A stretch of 64,000 bases of DNA from positions 868,001 through 932,000 of the forward strand of contig CAVONV010000023.1 of the NCBI GenBank assembly GCA_963697355.1. The letters are read 5' to 3'. Within the stretch, counting starts at the first letter, position 1; each line of letters begins with the position of its first letter. Shown here in pieces: positions 1 to 8,386 of this stretch. The notes under the pieces are model-generated. The model was given only the letters and a program-made list of their open reading frames with translations, ran no database searches and was not told the origin of the DNA. The translations under genes and the position numbers were made by a program. This DNA is from CAVONV01 sp963697355. Lineage in GTDB: Bacteria > Acidobacteriota > Vicinamibacteria > Marinacidobacterales > DATDRI01.

Positions 1-120
1 GGAGGAAGTATAAAGTACGAGGCAGTGTAGACGATGTTCCCGAACTGACATTCCTTCCTCCCTCACCGATTCACCTTCCTCCTTTATCCTTTCTCCTCCC
101 TCCTTCTTCTTGCCGCTATC
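1..120. repeat. Purine arm / pyrimidine arm low-complexity intergenic DNA
   Basis: No convincing gene lies in the first 176 bases. The left end is purine-rich (GGAGGAAG followed by AAAGTA-like words). Bases 50-118 are almost pure pyrimidine, with repeated CTTCCTCC and CTTTCTCC words. This resembles the purine/pyrimidine inverted element at 4317-4383. It is probably the edge of a similar palindromic intergenic element upstream of the SDR gene, but the left flank is outside the window, so the element cannot be delimited. Confidence 0.35.
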
Positions 121-176
121 ATTCCATTTGACTTGCCTGCTGGCGAAAAGTAGCGTTGCTCCTCGAGGAGGAGTCT

Positions 177-950
177 ATGCGTCTTCGAGAAGAAGTGGCC
201 ATCATCACCGGTGGCAATTCTGGAATCGGTCGTTCCACGGCGGAGCTGTTTGCTCGGGAGGGGGCGAAAGTGACTATCGCCGCCCGCAACAAAAAAAGGG
301 GGCAGGAGGTGGCTCGGGCGATCCGCCGGGCCGGCGGCGAAGCGATCTTTGTCGCGACCGATGTGAGACGGGCCGCTGATGTTCGTCGAATGGTCCGAGA
401 GACCGTGAAGAGCTTCAGCAAAGTGACCATCTTGTTCAACAACGCTGGGGTATTCTTGAAAGGTACCGTATTGGATATACCGATCGCCGACTGGGAAGAG
501 GTCATGGATATCAACGTGAAAGGGGTGTTTCTTTGTTCGCGTTACGTGATACCGGAAATGATCCGATCGGGGGGTGGCTCTATCATCAATTGCAGCTCGG
601 TATCAGGCGTGGTGGGAAACGTGGAAGGCTCCGCCTACAACGCATCGAAAGGCGCGGTGCACAATTTGACTAAGAATATGGCACTGGATTTCGTTGGGCA
701 GGGGATTCGCGTCAACAACCTCTGCCCCGGAGTCATCGAGACTCCCATGCTGGTGGGAGGGATCAAAGATCCGAAGGAGCTCAGCAAAGCCAGGCGTCGC
801 TCGGGGGCCAAGCAAGTGATGGGCAGATGGGGAAAGTCGGAGGAGATCGCCGAAGCGGCTCTTTTCCTCGCATCTCGCCAAGCGTCCTATGTCAACGGAA
901 CGTCGATCTTCGTGGATGGGGGGCTGCTCGCTCGCTGGGGGACGAGGTGA
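177..950 (+). CDS. SDR family NAD(P)-dependent oxidoreductase
   Basis: A classical short-chain dehydrogenase/reductase of 257 residues, a cytosolic enzyme interconverting an alcohol and a ketone with NAD(P)H. The nucleotide-binding TGGNSGIG motif is at residues 11-18 and NNAG at 88-91. The catalytic triad is S141, Y154 and K158 (YNASK), and the C-terminus has the usual VDGG segment. The ATG at 177 is preferred over the upstream TTG at 156 because GAGGAG lies 5-10 bases ahead of it and the Rossmann strand starts at once. Its stop overlaps the next gene's ATG by one base (TGATG), so it leads the transporter operon. The substrate cannot be read from sequence; an oxidised amino-acid or peptide derivative is only a guess from the neighbours. 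Confidence 0.9.
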   Translation: MRLREEVAIITGGNSGIGRSTAELFAREGAKVTIAARNKKRGQEVARAIRRAGGEAIFVATDVRRAADVRRMVRETVKSFSKVTILFNNAGVFLKGTVLDIPIADWEEVMDINVKGVFLCSRYVIPEMIRSGGGSIINCSSVSGVVGNVEGSAYNASKGAVHNLTKNMALDFVGQGIRVNNLCPGVIETPMLVGGIKDPKELSKARRRSGAKQVMGRWGKSEEIAEAALFLASRQASYVNGTSIFVDGGLLARWGTR

Positions 951-2539
951 TGCGGCTCCTGCCTGTTTGCTTCGTCCTCGCGACGCTCTGTCGGTGCGGT
1001 GGCGGGTCGGTGAGTGCACCGCCGCCCGGCAACGAGCTGTTGATCGTCGGATACGATCGAGAGCCAGATACCTTGAACCGCTTTGCCACACATATCTTGG
1101 AAGACACCATGATATGTCTCAATGACGGCCTCGTCGTCTACAACGAGCGCATGGAGACCGTGCCGGTATTGGCGGAAGTCGTGCCCACGCCGGAGAACGG
1201 ATTGGTCCAAGTCAATCCGGACGGCACCATGACCGTCACCTGGAAGCTACGACGCGATGTTCGCTGGCACGATGGGGCTCCGTTGACTTCGGCGGATGTC
1301 GCCTTTACCGTCGAGGCCATCAATGATCCGAGCTACAATCCGGAGTCCACGGAAGGGTTCGATCTCATCGATCGTGTCGAGACACCCGACGAGCACACGG
1401 CCGTCGTGCACTACCGGGAGGTCTATGCCCCTTATATGGATCAATTCTGGCGTGGGTGTCTCCCTCGTCATTTGTTGAAGGGAAAGGACCTCAACGCCTA
1501 CCCTTCCTACGACCGAAACCCGGTTGGGACTGGTCCCTATCGAATCAAGGAATGGAGGACCAGCGAGTACCTCTTGCTGGAACGAAATCCGGACTATTGG
1601 AGAGGGCCACCCGCCATAGAACAGATACTTTTTCGCTTTCTGCCAAGCAGCAATACCCGACTCAACCAGCTCCGTTCCGGCGAAGTCCACATCGTTGACA
1701 ATGTTCCTCTCGACAAGGTGAGCGAGGCGGAGTCAATCCCGGGGCTTCGAGTTTCCCGCACGGTCGCCAATTCGTACGCTCATATCGCATTGAATCTAAG
1801 GGAAGTAGTAGCCTTTCGAGACGTACGCGTTCGGCGCGCCCTGGCGCATGCCATCGATCGTCAGAGCATTGCCGATGACGTGCTCGAAGGTGTCGTCATG
1901 GTCGTCGATAGCGTCATCCAGCCGCCTTCCTGGGCTTTCAATTCCGAAATAGACTTCTACGATTACGATCCGGGAACGGCTCGGGAGCTTCTTAGCGAGG
2001 CGGGTTGGGAGGACAGCGACGGCGATGGATGGTTGGACAAGGATGGGGCTGCCCTTCACTTCATTGGAACGACAAGGGCCGGCCATGCCGAGTGGGAGAA
2101 GGTGCTTCAAGTCTTGCAGGCCCAGCTCAAAGAAGTTGGAATCCAGATGGAGATTCGTAACTATGAACCGACACTGCTGGGCGAGCTCTGGTTTGGTGGG
2201 AAGACCCAGTTCTTTCTTTCCGCCTGGACATTGCCGGCCGATCCCGAGATCACACTCTTTTTCGCGGCTGACCGCACACCGCCCCGGGGACGGAATATCT
2301 ACTTCTATGAGAATTCGGAGCTCACCGAAATACTCTATGCTTCGGATCAAACGGTCGATGTGGGTGAAAGACGGGATCTGCTGTTTCGCGCCCAGGAGAT
2401 CGTTGCCCGGGATGTTCCCGTGATCCCGCTCTACAATCGGACAATCGTAAGCGCTTTCCCACGAAGCCTTCGAAACGTCAAGCCGAATCCCACCAATGCA
2501 GGTCTGTTCTGGAACGTGCACGAGTGGACGTTCGATTGA
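950..2539 (+). CDS. ABC transporter substrate-binding protein, peptide/nickel type (SBP family 5)
   Basis: A 529-residue periplasmic solute-binding protein of the DppA/OppA family. It opens with an N-terminal hydrophobic export segment, then the family pattern: an early block with DTLNRF, a WHDG block with DVAFTVEAI, NPVGTGPYRI near residue 195, NPDYWRGPP shortly after, and a C-terminal IPLYNR block. The signal peptide ends in cysteines but has no clean lipobox, so lipidation is uncertain. It starts inside the SDR stop and its own stop overlaps the next permease (TGATG both times), implying coupled translation. In this family the protein delivers oligopeptides, or sometimes nickel or other solutes, to the membrane permeases encoded next. 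Confidence 0.9.
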   Translation: MRLLPVCFVLATLCRCGGGSVSAPPPGNELLIVGYDREPDTLNRFATHILEDTMICLNDGLVVYNERMETVPVLAEVVPTPENGLVQVNPDGTMTVTWKLRRDVRWHDGAPLTSADVAFTVEAINDPSYNPESTEGFDLIDRVETPDEHTAVVHYREVYAPYMDQFWRGCLPRHLLKGKDLNAYPSYDRNPVGTGPYRIKEWRTSEYLLLERNPDYWRGPPAIEQILFRFLPSSNTRLNQLRSGEVHIVDNVPLDKVSEAESIPGLRVSRTVANSYAHIALNLREVVAFRDVRVRRALAHAIDRQSIADDVLEGVVMVVDSVIQPPSWAFNSEIDFYDYDPGTARELLSEAGWEDSDGDGWLDKDGAALHFIGTTRAGHAEWEKVLQVLQAQLKEVGIQMEIRNYEPTLLGELWFGGKTQFFLSAWTLPADPEITLFFAADRTPPRGRNIYFYENSELTEILYASDQTVDVGERRDLLFRAQEIVARDVPVIPLYNRTIVSAFPRSLRNVKPNPTNAGLFWNVHEWTFD

Positions 2540-3510
2540 TGTTTGCCTATGTCCTCGGCCGTCTACTGCGCGGTGTACCCTTGCTTCTTGGGCTCTCCGT
2601 CGTGATCTTTTCTCTCATTCATGCGGCTCCAGGGGGACCACTCACCGTTTATTTGAGCAATCCCAACGTGCGTCCTGAAGATATCGCGCGGCTCGAAAAG
2701 GCACTGGGTCTCGACCAGCCGTTGCATGAACAGTACCTCAGCTGGTTGGCCGCATTCCTCAAAGGAGATTGGGGTTACAGCTACGTGGACGGACGAAGCG
2801 CCTTCGAACGCGTCATGGAACGAGTGCCCGCCACATTGGAGCTCATGGCCACGGCCTTTCTCTTCGCTTTGGTGCTGGCTGTTGCCGTGGGCAGTCTGGC
2901 GGCTCTCAAGCGGGGTAGGACGGATCGTGTGCTGTCCGTGGTTTCGTTCATGGGTATATCGATGCCCACCTTTTGGCTGGGCCTCATCCTTCAGTTGATT
3001 TTTGCGGTAGAGCTCCGTTGGTTCCCTTCCGCCGGCCGGCTCGGGCCGATGGGAAACGACTGGATCGACAGGGTACAGCATTTAGCACTTCCTGTTTGCA
3101 CTTTGGCGGTTCTATATGCCTCCTCGTGGATGCGCTACGTTCGAGCGTCTCTCATCGACGTGTTCGCGAGCCGATTCGTCGAGGCCGGTAGAGCGCGTGG
3201 AAACTCCGAACTCCGCTTGTTGTTCCGTCACGCCCTGCCCAATGCTTTGATCCCTCTGAGCACGGTCCTTGGCTTGGACCTGGCGCTGTTGTTCAGTGGG
3301 GCCGTGGTTACGGAAACTGTTTTTGCATGGCCCGGGATGGGAAGCTTGCTCGTAGAGTCTGTTTATCGTCGCGACTACTCGGTCCTCATGGGGATCCTCA
3401 TGACAGGTTCAGTCCTCATAGTGGCCACGAACCTAGCAACGGATGTCTTGTACGGGTGGCTCGATCCTCGGGTCCGTTTGGTGAACAGCAGGGCTGCCGG
3501 GGAGGCCTGA
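2539..3510 (+). CDS. ABC transporter permease, DppB-like
   Basis: A 323-residue inner-membrane permease with about six transmembrane segments. It shows the DppB N-terminus (a first helix followed by GGPLTVYLSNPNV and the GLDQPLHEQYLSWL segment). The EAA loop that docks the ATPase is seen as EAGRARGNSELRLLFRHALPNALIP around residues 215-240. The chosen ATG overlaps the binding-protein stop by one base; a GTG 15 bases upstream is less likely. It forms the heterodimeric channel with the next gene. No frameshift or missing segment is visible. Confidence 0.9.
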   Translation: MFAYVLGRLLRGVPLLLGLSVVIFSLIHAAPGGPLTVYLSNPNVRPEDIARLEKALGLDQPLHEQYLSWLAAFLKGDWGYSYVDGRSAFERVMERVPATLELMATAFLFALVLAVAVGSLAALKRGRTDRVLSVVSFMGISMPTFWLGLILQLIFAVELRWFPSAGRLGPMGNDWIDRVQHLALPVCTLAVLYASSWMRYVRASLIDVFASRFVEAGRARGNSELRLLFRHALPNALIPLSTVLGLDLALLFSGAVVTETVFAWPGMGSLLVESVYRRDYSVLMGILMTGSVLIVATNLATDVLYGWLDPRVRLVNSRAAGEA

Positions 3511-3515
3511 CAGCG

Positions 3516-4565
3516 ATGGTGACGGCTGCGCGATTGTCGAACCGAGGGCTCCAGGTCGGGTCGACGGTGTTGGCGGGACTGGTGTTGGTTGCGGTTTTCG
3601 TTCCGCCGCTGTCACCTTACCTGTATAGCGAGATCGATTTGCAATCCATCAAACAGCCACCCTCCTACAGGCACTGGATGGGAACCGATGAGCTGGGCCG
3701 GGATCTGGCTACAAGGCTCATGGTAGGTGCCCGCATCTCGTTGCTTATTGGATTGGCGGGAGCTCTGACGGCAACCTTCATCGGTGCGAGTGTTGGAGCC
3801 TTGGCCGGCTACTATGGAGGGTGGATCGATGCAATAACTATGAGAGTGGTGGATCTGCTACTCGCTGTTCCCATTCTCCCGGTGCTGATCGTCATCTCGG
3901 CCTTCACACGCCCGTCTGTCGCTGCCCTCGTCTTGCTCGTTGCTGCTTTTGCCTGGATGCAGACGGCGAGGTTGGTCCGTGGTGTCTTTTTGAGTCTCAA
4001 AGAACAGGAGTTCGCCGAGGCAGCTCGAGCGCTGGGTGCGTCGGACGGGCGCGTTGTCCTGAAGCACCTCCTTCCCAACGCCATCGCGCCGATCTCTGTG
4101 GCGTCAGCCTTGCTCGTCGGGAGAGTCATCGTGATGGAGTCCGTTTTGAGTTTTCTCGGTCTCGGCGTGCAGCCACCCATGCCGAGCTGGGGTAACCTGT
4201 TGTATGGCGCCCAGAACTATCTCGCCACTGAACCCTGGCTGGCCACCTTCCCCGGAATATTGATTTTCTTTGCCGTCCTGGGGGTGAATCTAGTGGGGGA
4301 CGGACTCAGAGAAGGATTTGAAGTAGGAGAAAGCAGTAAAGTAGAAAGTACTCCTTTGTTCTTTCTCCTTCCTCCTTTCTTCAATCCAAGTATTTCACGA
4401 ACACCACTTCATTCTGGGCTTCGTTGTAGAGCAGTTCGTCGACCATGGCGCGGGCCATCAAGATGCCGAAACCACCGGGGCGCATACCTTTGTTTTGGCG
4501 GATCTCTATGTGATCACAGGGTTGGTCGTTGGGATTGCTCACGGCGGAATGATCCAAATTGTTGA
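3516..4565 (+). CDS. ABC transporter permease, DppC-like, with a non-native C-terminal tail
   Basis: Second permease of the peptide-type importer, starting five bases after dppB with a GGGGAGG ribosome site. The EAA loop reads EAARALGASDGRVVLKHLLPNAIAPI. The family normally ends a few residues after the GDGLR motif, which lies here near position 4310. This reading frame has no stop there. It runs on through a purine/pyrimidine repeat (4317-4383) and then about 60 codons antisense to the response-regulator gene, ending at 4565. The last ~80 residues are therefore not permease sequence. The usual downstream ATPase genes are absent; a convergent gene sits there instead. Function may survive if the tail is tolerated or degraded. 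Confidence 0.8.
   Translation: MVTAARLSNRGLQVGSTVLAGLVLVAVFVPPLSPYLYSEIDLQSIKQPPSYRHWMGTDELGRDLATRLMVGARISLLIGLAGALTATFIGASVGALAGYYGGWIDAITMRVVDLLLAVPILPVLIVISAFTRPSVAALVLLVAAFAWMQTARLVRGVFLSLKEQEFAEAARALGASDGRVVLKHLLPNAIAPISVASALLVGRVIVMESVLSFLGLGVQPPMPSWGNLLYGAQNYLATEPWLATFPGILIFFAVLGVNLVGDGLREGFEVGESSKVESTPLFFLLPPFFNPSISRTPLHSGLRCRAVRRPWRGPSRCRNHRGAYLCFGGSLCDHRVGRWDCSRRNDPNC
4317..4383. repeat. Purine/pyrimidine inverted element between convergent genes
   Basis: About 30 bases of purine-rich DNA (GGAGAAAG, AAAGTAGAAAGT) are followed by about 30 of pyrimidine-rich DNA (CTTTCTCC, CTTCCTCC). GGAGAAAG and CTTTCTCC are exact reverse complements, so a long imperfect hairpin is possible. It lies between dppC and the convergent response regulator and removes the normal end of dppC. 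It looks like a third flavour of the palindromic intergenic elements seen at 9575, 12350, 16414 and 26213. Confidence 0.55.
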
Positions 4566-5214
4566 AACTAAAGCCTTTGCCTGGATCCGTGATCCGGTAA
4601 AGTAACATGCGTTTTGCGCGAAGGTAGGAGATGCGGACTTTTCTTCGGGGGTCCAGCTTGCCGCCCCATTCGATTGCATTGAGGAGGAGCTCGCGGAACA
4701 CCCAGCCCACGGATTCTCGGACATCCGAGGGCAGGTCCGTTTTTAGCTTAGCCATGAAGCTCTGGATACGCTCGGCCGCATTCCGATCACAAGGAACGAC
4801 CAGTTCGACCCAATGCGGTCCTGCCGAGATGACCTCGATGGGGAGAGAGGCCGGCTTGGCTGCCAACGCCGTCTTCAGTATCTTCAGGAGCTCGTCGGGT
4901 TGGACCGGCTTGGTGATGTAGTGGTACGCCTGCTCTCGCACCGCCTTGAGCATGGTCTCGGGTGTTCCGTCTGAGGTCATGACCACGGCTTTAGGGCGAT
5001 TGGGCTTGTCCTTCAGGCGGGCTAAGAGCTCCAGCCCCGTCATCTTTGGTAGCCAGACGTCGACCAGCATGAGATCGAAGGGTTCTTTCCCGAGTCGACG
5101 TAGGGCCAGTGCGCCGTCGGATGAGGTCGAGACGGAATATCCGTTCTTCCTGAGGACCGCACGGAGGAAATGTCGTGTGGTCCGGTCGTCCTCGACAATC
5201 AGGATCGTGCTCAC
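4381..5214 (-). CDS. Response regulator with receiver domain fused to RsbW-like HATPase
   Basis: A 277-residue two-domain regulator. The receiver (residues 3-120) has the acidic pair at 9-10, phosphoacceptor D52 in VDVWLP, and K102 in ITKPV. The C-terminal half (about 140-277) is not DNA-binding. It is an anti-sigma-factor/serine-kinase-type ATPase with an N-box (RELLLNAIEWGG), a DPGKGF G1 box and a GFGILMARAMVDEL G2 box. Such proteins usually act by binding or phosphorylating an anti-sigma-antagonist (STAS) partner; none is encoded here. It lies 25 bases downstream of the hybrid kinase on the same strand, so it is the probable final phosphate acceptor. Confidence 0.88.
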   Translation of the reverse strand: MSTILIVEDDRTTRHFLRAVLRKNGYSVSTSSDGALALRRLGKEPFDLMLVDVWLPKMTGLELLARLKDKPNRPKAVVMTSDGTPETMLKAVREQAYHYITKPVQPDELLKILKTALAAKPASLPIEVISAGPHWVELVVPCDRNAAERIQSFMAKLKTDLPSDVRESVGWVFRELLLNAIEWGGKLDPRRKVRISYLRAKRMLLYRITDPGKGFSFNNLDHSAVSNPNDQPCDHIEIRQNKGMRPGGFGILMARAMVDELLYNEAQNEVVFVKYLD

Positions 5215-5239
5215 ATTGGAATCCTACTACGATCTTCGC

Positions 5240-8224
5240 TCAGGCCGAAGAATCGCCGCTTTGCTGACCTCGCCGAGACTTGACTCGACGTCTCAGTCGA
5301 GCAAGCGCTTTCTCGAGAGCCCGCATCTGGTGTGCGAGCTCATTGTAGGCCTTTTTTGTCTTGCGGAGATCCTTTGCCCGTGCGGCGGACTCGAGGTGGC
5401 GGGCGGCCGTGACGGCGGCTGGGGCAGCAAAGTTACCGACTGACCCCGCGAGATTGTGGGCTGCCGCTGCCAAGCCCTCGATGTCTCCGTCCCGCAGGGA
5501 CAGCTTCATCTTCTCCATCATCTTTGGACCGTCCTTCAAGAACAACTTGGCCATGGTGTCGAAAAGCTTGGTGTCATCGTCGACGCGCGACCAGAGAGCC
5601 TTCTCGTCGATGACAAGATTCTGGGGCGCCTTGTTGATATCGCCGGACTCTTTCACCTGAGTCTGGGAGACGACGCTCTCGACGGTGTGGAACAGATCGT
5701 TGGCTGAGATAGGCTTCGAGATGTAGGCGTCCATGCCGGCGGCGAGACAACGGTCACGGTCTTCTTTTGTAGCATGGGCGGTAAAGGCAACGATGGGCAA
5801 GTGCTTTGCCGCTCCCTTCTCGCTTTCACGAATGATGGCCGTTGCCTGTAGACCACCGATGTCCGGCATCTGGAGATCCATAATGAGTAGATCGAACTGC
5901 TCGGAAGGTCTGTGATTGAGCGCGTCCAAGGCTTCCCGACCGTCCCCGGCCAACGTTACTCTATGTCCTCGTTTCTCGAGTAGCCGCGACACCATCTTCT
6001 GGTTGAGTTCATTGTCTTCGGCGAGCAGCACGCGGAGACTCCGTGAAGCTTTGGTCAGGGTCGGTTGGGAACGTCTAGCCGGGCGGCGCTTTGGCTTTTT
6101 GATTGGACCGAGTGCGTTGATGATGGCGTCCATGAGATCTAACTGTCGGACCGGTTTTGTAAGGACCGTTGCAATATCCAAACGGGAGTATTGGTGCGAA
6201 TCAACACCTCCTCCAGTAGGCGCCAGCAAGATGATCGTCGTTGTCTTGAGGCGAGGATCCGTTCGGATACGTTCTATCAAGGCAAGTCTTGCCATATCCG
6301 GCATCGTTGTGTCGATGAGAGCGATTCGATAGGGCCGTCCTTCGTTGGCCGCCTCACTCATCAGGTCGAAGGCCGTTCGCCCCCCATCTGCGCCGGATGG
6401 TTTCATGTGCCACTGGGTGAGCATCTCCTTCAGGATATGAAGACTCGTGGCGTTGTCGTCCACCACCAAGATCGGCATATCCCGCAACTCGGTCAGGTCC
6501 GTCAGTGCGGCTCGTTCCTTCGATGTTGTAGGTAGCTCGAACCGGGCCGTGAAGTGTATGGTCGTTCCTTTCTCGGGCTGGCTCTCGACTTGAATATCGC
6601 CGCCCATCATCTCTATGAGTTGGGAGGAGATGGCAAGGCCCAATCCCGTGCCGCCGTACTTGTGTGTGGTGGAATGATGGGCTTGCGTGAAAGCATCGAA
6701 AAGCGTCTGGAGCAGCTCGGCCGGGATGCCGATCCCCGTATCGGAAACCAAGAAATGCAGAACGGCTGTCTCCTTCGTTCGTTCCTTTGTGCGGACTCGA
6801 ACAACGACTTCACCCTCTTCGGTGAACTTGATGGCGTTGCCCGCGAGATTCACCAGTATCTGCCTCAGGCGTCCTGGATCGCCCACGAGTCTGTCATTGA
6901 CATCGGGGTCGATGTGGCAAGCGAGCTCGACGTCTTTCTGTTGGGCTCTATAGGCGAGGAGCTTGAGCGTGTCTTCGACCGTAGCGCGAAGACTGAATGC
7001 CGTGCGATCCAGGTCGAGTCGTCGTGCCTCGATCTTGGAGAAATCCAGTATGTCGCTGACCAGTTCGGACAATGAGCTGGCGGATTCCCTGACGGCGCTG
7101 AGGTACTCTTGTTGTTCGTCGCTGAGGTCGGTGGTGAAGGCCAGGTCGGTCATACCGATGACGGCGTTCAAGGGAGTACGTATCTCATGGCTCATGTTGG
7201 CCAAAAACTCGCTCTTGGCTCCCGTCGTTTCTTCTGCTTGGAGCTTGGCCTTTTCCAACTCCTTGACGAGCTGGGCGAGGTTGGCGGTCGTTTCTTCTTG
7301 CGCGCGTTTCGCTGATTCCAAATCTCTAGCGTAACTCTCCAACTTCTCTTGAGCGTGCTTTCGCTCGGTGATATCCCGTGCCGCGGCGTAGATCAGTCCC
7401 TCTTCTTCCACCGGAGTGGCATTCCACAGCAGCCACTTGTAGGTGCCGTCCTTGGCTAGATAGCGGTTCTCGAACGAGAGTAGATCGGCGCCATCATAAA
7501 GATTCTCTGCCGTCGTGGTTGTGGGTTGGCGGTCATCGGGATGCACGAACTCCACGTAGGGCTTTTCCATGAGCTCCCGCCGGCTGTAGCCGAGAGTTTT
7601 CTCCCAGGCAGGATTCAATCGCGTGAAATAGCCGTTGAAATCGGCGATGCACAGCATGTCGAGGGAGACGCGGAACAAGACGTCCAGTTCCTCCTCCGCG
7701 TGCCGGCGGCGAGCGACCGCCCGGGCCAAATCCGATAGCTTGCGACGAATCTCGAGCTGACTGACGACTTGGCGGGCGATACTTCTGAGGGCGTCCTTTT
7801 GTTCGGCACTCAGTTCGCGTGGAGTCTGGTCTATGACGCAGAGAGTTCCGATGGCATGTCCTCCCGGATTGACGAGGGGCGCGCCCGCGTAAAACCGGAT
7901 ATAGGGTTCGGACGTTACCATGGGATGGTCGACGTACCGGTCGTCAGCGAGTGTGTCCGTGATGATGAAGAGATCCGGCTCGTAGATGGTCTTGGCGCAG
8001 AAGGATATCTCTCGCGGACTCTCCGTTGCCGGAAGGCCTATTTTCGACTTGAACCACAAACGGTGTTCGTCGACGAGGCTCACGAGAGCTATCGGGGTTC
8101 CACAGATCTGGGCGGCCAGAGAGGTGAGGTCGTCGAATGCCGGTTCCGGTGGTGTGCCGAGGATGTCGTACTCGCGCAGAGCTTCTAGGCGAGCAGACTC
8201 CAAGGCTTGCGCTGGCTCATTCAT
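5240..8224 (-). CDS. Hybrid sensor histidine kinase (GAF-PAS-HisKA-HATPase-REC-REC-HPt)
   Basis: A 994-residue phosphorelay kinase with no membrane segment, so probably a cytoplasmic sensor. Order, numbering from the ATG at 8224: GAF (about 20-165), PAS (about 180-290), a short coiled coil, HisKA with H346 in NMSHEIRTPLN, HATPase with DTGIGIP and GGTGLGLAIS, receiver 1 with D638, receiver 2 with D783 in LIMDLQMP, and HPt with H923 in AHNLAGS. A TTG nine bases further upstream is a weaker start because the AGGGA ribosome site suits the ATG. It is followed after 25 bases by the receiver/HATPase regulator. The ligand of the GAF domain cannot be inferred. Confidence 0.92.
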   Translation of the reverse strand: MNEPAQALESARLEALREYDILGTPPEPAFDDLTSLAAQICGTPIALVSLVDEHRLWFKSKIGLPATESPREISFCAKTIYEPDLFIITDTLADDRYVDHPMVTSEPYIRFYAGAPLVNPGGHAIGTLCVIDQTPRELSAEQKDALRSIARQVVSQLEIRRKLSDLARAVARRRHAEEELDVLFRVSLDMLCIADFNGYFTRLNPAWEKTLGYSRRELMEKPYVEFVHPDDRQPTTTTAENLYDGADLLSFENRYLAKDGTYKWLLWNATPVEEEGLIYAAARDITERKHAQEKLESYARDLESAKRAQEETTANLAQLVKELEKAKLQAEETTGAKSEFLANMSHEIRTPLNAVIGMTDLAFTTDLSDEQQEYLSAVRESASSLSELVSDILDFSKIEARRLDLDRTAFSLRATVEDTLKLLAYRAQQKDVELACHIDPDVNDRLVGDPGRLRQILVNLAGNAIKFTEEGEVVVRVRTKERTKETAVLHFLVSDTGIGIPAELLQTLFDAFTQAHHSTTHKYGGTGLGLAISSQLIEMMGGDIQVESQPEKGTTIHFTARFELPTTSKERAALTDLTELRDMPILVVDDNATSLHILKEMLTQWHMKPSGADGGRTAFDLMSEAANEGRPYRIALIDTTMPDMARLALIERIRTDPRLKTTTIILLAPTGGGVDSHQYSRLDIATVLTKPVRQLDLMDAIINALGPIKKPKRRPARRSQPTLTKASRSLRVLLAEDNELNQKMVSRLLEKRGHRVTLAGDGREALDALNHRPSEQFDLLIMDLQMPDIGGLQATAIIRESEKGAAKHLPIVAFTAHATKEDRDRCLAAGMDAYISKPISANDLFHTVESVVSQTQVKESGDINKAPQNLVIDEKALWSRVDDDTKLFDTMAKLFLKDGPKMMEKMKLSLRDGDIEGLAAAAHNLAGSVGNFAAPAAVTAARHLESAARAKDLRKTKKAYNELAHQMRALEKALARLRRRVKSRRGQQSGDSSA

Positions 8225-8386
8225 CTTGGACAATCCCTGTCCCCGTGTGTGGTCGCTGGACGCATGCTATCACAGCTGAGGCCAGCTTGTATTATATGCC
8301 GGAATATAGAGCTCGGAACCCCATACCGGGAGGCAAAACCCTCCACTGATTGATACGATTCCGGGTCTGGTGGAGTTCTGTGGGTC

